Below the pieces are notes generated by a model that saw only the letters and a list, made by a program, of their open reading frames with translations, did not search any database and was not told where the DNA came from. The position numbers and the translations under genes were made by a program. 64,000 nt of DNA from Geobacillus zalihae NBRC 101842 (lineage in GTDB: Bacteria > Bacillota > Bacilli > Bacillales > Anoxybacillaceae). The stretch is from assembly GCF_001544135.1 (NCBI RefSeq), contig NZ_BCPV01000002.1, positions 62,001-126,000 of the forward strand, read 5' to 3'. How positions within the stretch are numbered: the first letter of the stretch is position 1; every line of letters begins with the position of its first letter. Positions 58,951 through 64,000 of this stretch are shown here, piece after piece.

Positions 58951-59583
58951 TCAAGGGCTGTTTTTCATTTGTCCGCTGCTTTCAGCTTGCCGCATCTTGC
59001 GGATGGCAACCTCCCCCCTTAACCGGGGCAAAAAACGCGGCCGCTCCCGAAACGCCTCCCGGTAGTCGGTGAGCGCCGCCAGCGCTCTTTCCTCAACCGC
59101 GATGCGAATCGACAGCAAAAATGCGTTCAAAAGCGAAAAGACAAGCGCGGTGATCGGCGCTTGAAACAAAAGCGGCAACAGCGCGATCTCTAAGGCGACA
59201 ACCACATAGTTCGGGTGGCGAAGCCATCGGTACGGCCCTTTTTTCACTACTTGGCCGTTTGGCACGATCAAAATTTTCGTATTCCAAAAACGGCCGAGCG
59301 ACCCAATTGTCCATACGCGCAGCCCTTGCACGACAAGAAAAAGCGGAAACAAAAGCGGCCAGCGGCGCGACGGGCGCGCGCCTTTTCGAAGCGCCTCAAC
59401 AGCCAACGACAAAAAGAAACCGACATGCATCAATACGATCAACGGGTAATGGCGAGCGCCGAACTCCCGCGCCCCGAGCGCTTTCACATACTGTTCGTTC
59501 CGTTTTGCAAGCCGAAGCTCAATGACGCGCATGCCGGCAACCGCCAAAAACACGAACCAAAACCGCACGATCATCCCCCCCAT
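58951..59583 (-). CDS. ypbQ: YpbQ/BpsB isoprenylcysteine methyltransferase-like enzyme
   Basis: A 210-aa membrane methyltransferase of the ICMT family: several N-terminal helices, RFWNTKILIVPNGQVVKKGPYRWLRHPNYVVVALE and VEERALAALTDYREAFRERPRFLP. In B. subtilis BpsB (YpbQ) O-methylates the alkylpyrones made by BpsA. It overlaps the bpsA stop by 13 bases. Start ATG 59583 or 59574 behind a run of G; both keep the family N-terminus. Confidence 0.87.
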   Translation of the reverse strand: MGGMIVRFWFVFLAVAGMRVIELRLAKRNEQYVKALGAREFGARHYPLIVLMHVGFFLSLAVEALRKGARPSRRWPLLFPLFLVVQGLRVWTIGSLGRFWNTKILIVPNGQVVKKGPYRWLRHPNYVVVALEIALLPLLFQAPITALVFSLLNAFLLSIRIAVEERALAALTDYREAFRERPRFLPRLRGEVAIRKMRQAESSGQMKNSP

Positions 59584-60638
59584 TGAAGCAGCACCATTTC
59601 CGCACTAAAGCCCGGGCCGAGAGCGATAAGCAGGCCGTGCCCGGGCGAAAGCGGCTGCCGCATCATCTGTTCGAGCACAAAATACACGGTGGCCGACGAC
59701 ATGTTGCCGTAGCGGGCGAGCACGTCTCTAGCGGCTTTTGTCTGTTCCGGACCGAATCCGAACGCCTCCTCGTACGCTTCAATGACTTTCCTCCCGCCCG
59801 GGTGGGCGATGAAATAATGAAGATCCCCAAGTCCTAACCCATGTTCCTGCAAAAACGACTCGACTTGCGGGCGCAGCCAAGAGCGAACAATCGCCGGAAT
59901 GTCTTTTGAAAAGATGACAAACAAACCTTCGTCACGAACATCCCAGCCCATCACGTCTTCCGAGCCGGGCATGAGCACCGAGCGGGCGGCGATGACACGC
60001 GGCGCGCCAGCTGTCGGCACCGCTCCGTCGCCGGCCACAAGCAAGCACGCCACGCCGTCGGAAAAAAGCGACGTACCGATCACATTGCTTTTGGACCAAT
60101 CATTGAGTTGAAACGTCAAACTGCAAAACTCAACGGCGATCACAAGCGCCTTGGCATTCGGAAACGCCCGGCAATAGTCGGCTGCCCGGGCGAGCCCAGC
60201 CGCCCCTCCCGCACAACCGAGCCCCCAAATCGGCACTCTTACGGCATGAGGGGAGAACGGCAATACGTTCATCAGCCGCGCCTCGATGCTCGGCGTCGAC
60301 AGCCCTGTCGTTGAGATGTAAAACAGCGCATCGATCTCCTCATGCAAAACAGGGCCGGACGAAGCCTTGCGCAAACAGTCATTGACCGCCTCTCGGCTGT
60401 AGCGGACGGCACGGTCGATGTACACCCGATTTTTTTCACCGAAACCGCGCGGCGCGCTGTACCAGGCAAGCGGTTGGACAAACGTGCGCGTATGAATGCC
60501 GCTGTTGTCAAACGCCTGCAGCAGCCGCTCCGCACGCGCCATTCGACCGGCGAACAGCCTGGCGACATGCTGCTTCACCTCGTTTTGGGAGGCTGTATAC
60601 GGCATCCTTGCTGTGCCGACGGATAAAAGAACCGGCAT
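59571..60638 (-). CDS. bpsA: Type III polyketide synthase BpsA (BcsA)
   Basis: A 355-aa chalcone-synthase-like enzyme condensing fatty acyl-CoA with malonyl-CoA into triketide alkylpyrones. Catalytic Cys 142 in GLGCAGGAAGL, His in AHPGGRKVI and Asn in YGNMSSATV form the triad. First gene of the bpsA-ypbQ pair, with dynA, the Cys-rich gene and ypbS in the same direction downstream. The upstream gap to 60752 holds only promoter-like DNA before the mobile repeat. Confidence 0.92.
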   Translation of the reverse strand: MPVLLSVGTARMPYTASQNEVKQHVARLFAGRMARAERLLQAFDNSGIHTRTFVQPLAWYSAPRGFGEKNRVYIDRAVRYSREAVNDCLRKASSGPVLHEEIDALFYISTTGLSTPSIEARLMNVLPFSPHAVRVPIWGLGCAGGAAGLARAADYCRAFPNAKALVIAVEFCSLTFQLNDWSKSNVIGTSLFSDGVACLLVAGDGAVPTAGAPRVIAARSVLMPGSEDVMGWDVRDEGLFVIFSKDIPAIVRSWLRPQVESFLQEHGLGLGDLHYFIAHPGGRKVIEAYEEAFGFGPEQTKAARDVLARYGNMSSATVYFVLEQMMRQPLSPGHGLLIALGPGFSAEMVLLQWGG

Positions 60639-60751
60639 ACAAACACCTCGGTCTGTTCCTCTTTATTCTATTAGGATGCGCAACAAGCCAAACTATATGC
60701 AATGGAAAATATGTTTGTACACCCGTTTTTTCAGGAACAGCGGATGGATCT

Positions 60752-60993
60752 CTATATAGATGCAATTTGAAGCTTTACCATTTGCAACTTTTACCCAGTA
60801 TTTGATCGACTGTCGGGCGACCGAACAACGCCGCTTAAAGACCCATATATGGGTCTGTGAAGCAGGCGGTTGTTCGGTCCTCCGTCACGCCTTGGCGTGA
60901 CAGAGAAGCCTGTGGCTTTCCTCCGACAGTCGAAAAGAGGCCAACCGCTTTTCCGTCAAGGATATGTTAAACTTCTTCGTTGCATCTATATAA
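60752..60993. mobile_element. Structured MITE-like element, copy 2
   Basis: Inverted copy of the element at 36622-36866, 242 bp, with ends CTATATAGATGCAA and TTGCATCTATATAA. All major stems are retained: the outer CGACTGTCG/CGACAGTCG, the GACCGAACAAC/GTTGTTCGGTC arm and the AGACCCAT/ATGGGTCT tip. The 10-bp stem keeps pairing through a G-U pair, while one stem has a single mismatch. It lies between bpsA and the coiled-coil gene. Confidence 0.8.
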
Positions 60994-61105
60994 GTTGCAA
61001 TAAAGATTTTCCGATTGTTCGATTCTGTTTTCCTTCATAACAAGTCATTTTGATAGAATGCGGTGGGCGCTCTACTGGATGTAAAACAAAGTTTCAACTT
61101 ATATA
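60987..61105. repeat. Inverted repeat abutting MITE copy 2
   Basis: TATATAAGTTG (60987-60997) and CAACTTATATA (61095-61105) bound 119 bp of non-coding DNA; the left arm overlaps the end of the MITE by seven bases. It may be a second small element or a composite end. Confidence 0.5.
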
Positions 61106-61144
61106 TATTAGTTTTCGCAGCCCAAAAAAGTTGCTGCAATCAAA

Positions 61145-61173
61145 AAACAGGCGCGGACAAAACCGGCCTGTTT
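61145..61173 (-). terminator. Terminator of the coiled-coil gene
   Basis: AAACAGGC, 13 bases, GCCTGTTT then TTTTGATT on the minus strand, about 50 bases after the stop. Confidence 0.75.
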
Positions 61174-61224
61174 TGGAGGGAACATGATCATCAGCGAGGA
61201 TGTACAATAGGAGAGGTTCGTTAT

Positions 61225-62058
61225 TTATCTCGCTTTTAGCGCGCGGATTTCACTTTCATGCTCGAGCAAGTGCAAAGCGAGGGATTGAAGTACGAGCTCT
61301 TGCCGCGCTTGTCCGGCAATGACTTCATTGACTTTTTGTTGCATTTCTGTGAGGGTTTGTTTCATCGCCGAAATTTCATGGAGCGTTTCTAACGTTTCCA
61401 CGACAGCTTGCCGAATAAACGGCAATTCGGCAACGTCCTCTTTCGTCGCCATCGTTTGTTCCATGCGCCCAATCCGGCTGTCGAGCGCCGCAATGTCATC
61501 TCTGTTGGCCGCCACGGTCTCTTCGAGCTGCCCGATGCGCCCATCCAGCGCTGCGACATCCTCTTTCGTTGCCATTGTCCGCTCGATGGTCCCGATGCGC
61601 CCATCCAGCACTGCGACATCCTCTTTCGTTGCCATCGTCCGCTCGATGGTCCCGATGCGCTCATCCAGCACTGCGACATCCTCTTTCGTTGCCATCGTCC
61701 GCTCGATGGTCCCGATGCGCTCATCCAGCACTGCGACATCCTCTTTCGTTGCCATCGTCCGCTCGATGGTTCCGATGCGCCCATCCAGCGCTGCGACGTC
61801 TTCTCTCGTCGCTGCCACGGTCTGCTCAAGCCGCCCGATGCGATCATTCATCCGGACAACGTCTTCTCTCGTCGCTGCCACGGTCTCTTCGAGTTGCCCG
61901 ACGCGTCCGTTTAACCGCGCAACATCCTCTTTCGTCGCGCTCACCGTTTGTTCAAGCCGATCGATGCGATCATTCATCCGGACAACATCCTGTTTGGTCG
62001 CCATCTGATTCCGTATTTGCCGCAGCTCATCGAAAAGGCGCTCCACCCATTCATCCAT
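61225..62058 (-). CDS. Tandem-repeat coiled-coil protein of unknown function
   Basis: A 277-aa hydrophilic protein predicted as a long coiled coil. Residues about 20-205 are a chain of 20-21-residue units of the form RIGTIERTMATKEDVAVLDE, the central four nearly identical; a non-repeated helical tail (FIRQAVVETLETLHEISAMK to EIRALKAR) follows. There is no signal peptide or membrane segment. GGGGGTG precedes the ATG and TATAAT lies about 30 bases upstream. The repeat organisation suggests length variation between strains. Confidence 0.75.
   Translation of the reverse strand: MDEWVERLFDELRQIRNQMATKQDVVRMNDRIDRLEQTVSATKEDVARLNGRVGQLEETVAATREDVVRMNDRIGRLEQTVAATREDVAALDGRIGTIERTMATKEDVAVLDERIGTIERTMATKEDVAVLDERIGTIERTMATKEDVAVLDGRIGTIERTMATKEDVAALDGRIGQLEETVAANRDDIAALDSRIGRMEQTMATKEDVAELPFIRQAVVETLETLHEISAMKQTLTEMQQKVNEVIAGQARQELVLQSLALHLLEHESEIRALKAR
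61561..61800 (-). repeat. Four 60-bp tandem repeats inside the coiled-coil gene
   Basis: Blocks starting at 61561, 61621, 61681 and 61741 are the same 60-bp unit; 61621 and 61681 are identical over all 60 bases, the others differ at a few positions. Degenerate 60/63-bp units flank them. Each codes for one 20-residue coiled-coil unit. Confidence 0.95.
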
Positions 62059-62152
62059 TGTTTCACCCCCTTTCCTATTCGCTTTCCATTATACCATCAT
62101 CCCTCCACCAGTTTCTATCATTTTCTCTGTCAATCGACACGCCAATAAAAAA

Positions 62153-62178
62153 GCCACCCCCATTTCCCGAGCAGTGGC
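62153..62178 (-). terminator. Terminator of the purine permease remnant
   Basis: GCCAC and GTGGC arms with a partly paired 16-base loop, then TTTTTTAT on the minus strand, 38 bases after the stop at 62216. Confidence 0.65.
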
Positions 62179-62215
62179 CGGAAAACGAAGATGGCTATAA
62201 AAGCGATCAACACCA

Positions 62216-63184
62216 TTATGAAATTTTTTGTTCCTGCAGCGGCAGGGCAACTGATTTTCTCGCTTTGCCTAGATGGAAGACGGCGTTTAAGAGGATGGCG
62301 GTCATGCTGCCGGCGACGATGCCGCTGTCGGTTAAAATGCGCAAGCCGGTCGGCAGCTCGGCAAACAAGTTCGGCACCGCCGTCACCCCAAGCCCCACGC
62401 CGACCGAGCAGGCGATGATCAGCAAGTTCTCTTGCACAGTTAGGTCAACTTGGCCTAACATTTTCACACCGTAGGCAATGACCATGCCAAACATCGCGAG
62501 CATCGCCCCGCCTAAAACTGGAGCTGGTATGATCGTCGCCACTGCGGCGATTTTCGGCACGAACCCAAGCAAGACGAGGAAGGCCGCCGCGGCGTAAATG
62601 ACGCTGCGCGTTTTCACGCCCGACAATTGGACAAGACCGACGTTCTGCGAGTACGTCGTGTACGGAAATGCGTTCAACAGCCCACCGATGATGATAGCCA
62701 ATCCCTCGGCGCGGTAGCCGCCCGCCAAATCCTCATCCGTCAGCCGGCGGCGGCAAATGTCGGATAAAGCGAAGTAGACGCCGGTCGATTCAACAAGGCT
62801 GACGATCGCGACGAGCACCATTGTGAAAACAGCGGGGCCATGAAACGACGGAGCGCCGAAGTAAAACGGCTGCGGCCAATGAACCCACGATGCCTCAGCG
62901 ACCGCTGTCCAGTCCACTTTCCCCATCATGGCCGCTGCCGCCGTGCCAGCTGCCATGCCGAGCAAAATGGCAATGGAGCGAATGAACCCTTTGAAGCAAC
63001 GGTACAACACGATAATGAGTGCAAGCACGCCAAACGACAACGCCAAGTTAGCCGGATCACCAAAGTCCTTCGCCCCTTGTCCGCCGGCCATATTGTTCAC
63101 CGCTGCCGGGATGAGCGTCAAGCCAATGACGGTCACAACCGAACCGGTGACAACTGGCGGAAACAACGTCCGCAGAGAGAAAAT
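62216..63184 (-). pseudogene. 5'-truncated xanthine/uracil permease (PbuX-like)
   Basis: The remaining 316 codons match the last three quarters of a nucleobase:cation symporter 2 permease: LFPPVVTGSVVTVIGLTLIPAAVNNMAGG, VESTGVYFALSDICRRRL, GGLLNAFPYTTYSQNVGLVQLSGVKTR. Intact proteins have about 100 more N-terminal residues (three helices). Here the frame meets a stop a few codons before RTLFPPVV, where the sequence becomes the promoter region of the oxidase operon. No suitable start or binding site is present. Confidence 0.75.
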
Positions 63185-63243
63185 GACGTCTTCATCATTT
63201 TTTCACAAACGTCACCATTTGTTCACACTTCCAGCATCGTTTT

Positions 63244-63286
63244 TGTGAGAAAAGTCACTGTTGCCTCAGTTTTGTACAGTTATGAT
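63244..63286 (+). promoter_or_regulatory. Oxidase promoter with FNR/CRP-type site
   Basis: TGTGA, six bases, TCACT (63244-63259) is one base from the TGTGA-N6-TCACA consensus of Bacillus Fnr. TATGAT (63281-63286) is the probable -10, with no good -35. The site centre falls about 41 bases before the expected +1, the classic class II activator position. Confidence 0.55.
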
Positions 63287-63373
63287 AGTGTCAAAGCAGG
63301 GAAATTGGCCGTTTGGCGCACCTGCTGAATGGCTGTTATGGGGGATGAATCCAACAAAGAGGAGGGATACGGC

Positions 63374-63520
63374 ATGGCAAAACTGATCACAGCGGCCCGG
63401 CAAACGAAACAGGAAAAAGAGCCGGCGCTCAAAGGCACGCTGGCCTCTGTGTTTCTGCTCGGCTTTTTCGTCATTTTTTCTTGGGTCAGCGTCTACTTTT
63501 TATTTTTGCACCGCCTGTAA
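63374..63520 (+). CDS. Cytochrome c oxidase subunit IIa-like protein
   Basis: A 48-aa protein: cytoplasmic head MAKLITAARQTKQEKEPALK and one helix GTLASVFLLGFFVIFSWVSVYFLFL, the form of subunit IIa of ba3-type oxidases. GAGGAGGGATACGGC precedes ATG 63374. It lies 21 bases before the subunit II gene, the usual order. Confidence 0.8.
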   Translation: MAKLITAARQTKQEKEPALKGTLASVFLLGFFVIFSWVSVYFLFLHRL

Positions 63521-63541
63521 GCGGCAAAGGAGGGAATCGGT

Positions 63542-64000
63542 ATGCACATCCATAAGTATGAAAAAATTTGGCTTACGTTTGGCATCGGCTGTTTGATCGT
63601 TTTTTTGACGGTCGTCGGCGTAAGTGCATTCGCCGCCGGACAGCAGCCGCCGAGCTGCCTGACAACGATCGATCCAGAAAAAGTCGATTCGACCCCGCCG
63701 TTTGATCATCCGGGGCTCGTCAAAAAAGGAGACAAGGAATACGAGTTGAACATCGTCGTCGCCGCGTTTTCTTTTACACCGAATGCGATCGAAATTCCAA
63801 AAGGAGCGAAAGTGACGATCAACGTCACTTCGAAAGACGTCATCCACGGATTTGAAATCCCGGGAACGAACGTGAACATGATGGTCGAACCCGGTTATGT
63901 GAACAGCTTAACAACCACGTTTGACAAACCGGGCGAGTATACAATTCTTTGCAACGAATATTGCGGCGCCGGCCACCATATGATGACGGCGCGCATTAAG
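63542..64000 (+). CDS. cbaB: Cytochrome c oxidase subunit II, b(o/a)3 type (3' end beyond window)
   Basis: Subunit II of a terminal oxidase; one N-terminal helix (about 9-31) and a periplasm-facing CuA domain. CuA ligands are seen in VIHGFEIPG (His) and CNEYCGAGHHMM (two Cys, His, Met). A single anchor helix and close linkage to the IIa gene match the ba3/b(o/a)3 class, named cbaB in thermophilic bacilli. 153 codons are in the window, nearly the full length; subunit I should follow. GGAGGG precedes the ATG. Confidence 0.85.
   Translation, partial: MHIHKYEKIWLTFGIGCLIVFLTVVGVSAFAAGQQPPSCLTTIDPEKVDSTPPFDHPGLVKKGDKEYELNIVVAAFSFTPNAIEIPKGAKVTINVTSKDVIHGFEIPGTNVNMMVEPGYVNSLTTTFDKPGEYTILCNEYCGAGHHMMTARIK

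Noticed and set aside
61561-61800. Regular 60-bp repeats resembling a CRISPR or minisatellite array
   Set aside because: There are no unique spacers, the units are contiguous and keep an open frame throughout the coiled-coil gene, so they are coding tandem repeats.

Overview
The window reads as chromosome of a spore-forming, moderately GC-rich thermophilic Bacillaceae, most likely Geobacillus or a close relative. This rests on two gerA-type germinant receptor clusters, sspN-tlp, YjcZ-type spore peptides, sporulation-kinase-like sensors, strong GGAGG ribosome binding sites, and blocks that keep Bacillus subtilis gene order (yngJ-E, yodL/yozD/yodN/yozE, yneN/sspN-tlp/yneP/yneQ/yneR, bpsA-ypbQ-dynA-ypbS). 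The last genes resemble the b(o/a)3 oxidase (cba) genes described in thermophilic bacilli. No rRNA, tRNA, CRISPR array or prophage was seen.

Layout. 1-3.1 kb: a germinant receptor cluster on the minus strand with a divergent small membrane gene of the germination D-subunit type. 3.2-6.2 kb: a GntR/YtrA-like regulator with an ABC exporter. 6.2-10.5 kb: an isolated YetF-like domain and a second receptor cluster in the order B-A-C. 10.6-16.1 kb: a collapsed MFS pseudogene, a KinB-like kinase, small conserved genes, and a marR-emrA-emrB type efflux operon. 16.4-25.1 kb: the seven-gene yng operon for leucine/isovalerate breakdown, preceded by its TetR regulator and two palindromic operators. 25.3-32.6 kb: small spore-former genes, a GNAT enzyme, ilvA, an AlaX-type editing protein, a soluble PAS histidine kinase and a MATE pump. 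32.6-40.3 kb: a DUF1028 enzyme, three YjcZ-type peptides around rarD, corA, a CDF exporter, a methyltransferase, a VanY-type peptidase and deoD. 40.4-45 kb: many genes under 60 codons and the yod/yoz group. 45.2-46.3 kb: bioB with a probable BirA operator. 46.4-48.6 kb: a doubly broken FAD enzyme, carrying a 144-bp terminal-inverted-repeat insertion, behind a PurR-type operator. 48.7-53.3 kb: a second CorA with an unusual leader, then the yne/ssp block. 53.6-60.6 kb: a sulfurtransferase and the ypbS-dynA-ypbQ-bpsA block. 60.7-64 kb: a second copy of a structured mobile repeat, a tandem-repeat coiled-coil gene, a 5'-truncated purine permease, and the start of a terminal oxidase operon with an FNR-like site.

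Three themes stand out. The first is small non-autonomous mobile elements: a 245-bp repeat with multi-stem folding potential in two copies, a 144-bp ISL3-like insertion with its target duplication still readable, and a lone IS200/IS605-type right end. The second is gene decay: an MFS transporter, the FAD enzyme and the purine permease. The third is a candidate magnesium-sensing leader in front of corA: a 44-codon upstream reading frame with alternating Glu-Pro codons whose start lies inside one arm of a long-range hairpin. All function assignments come from sequence reading and remembered family features; no database search was run.
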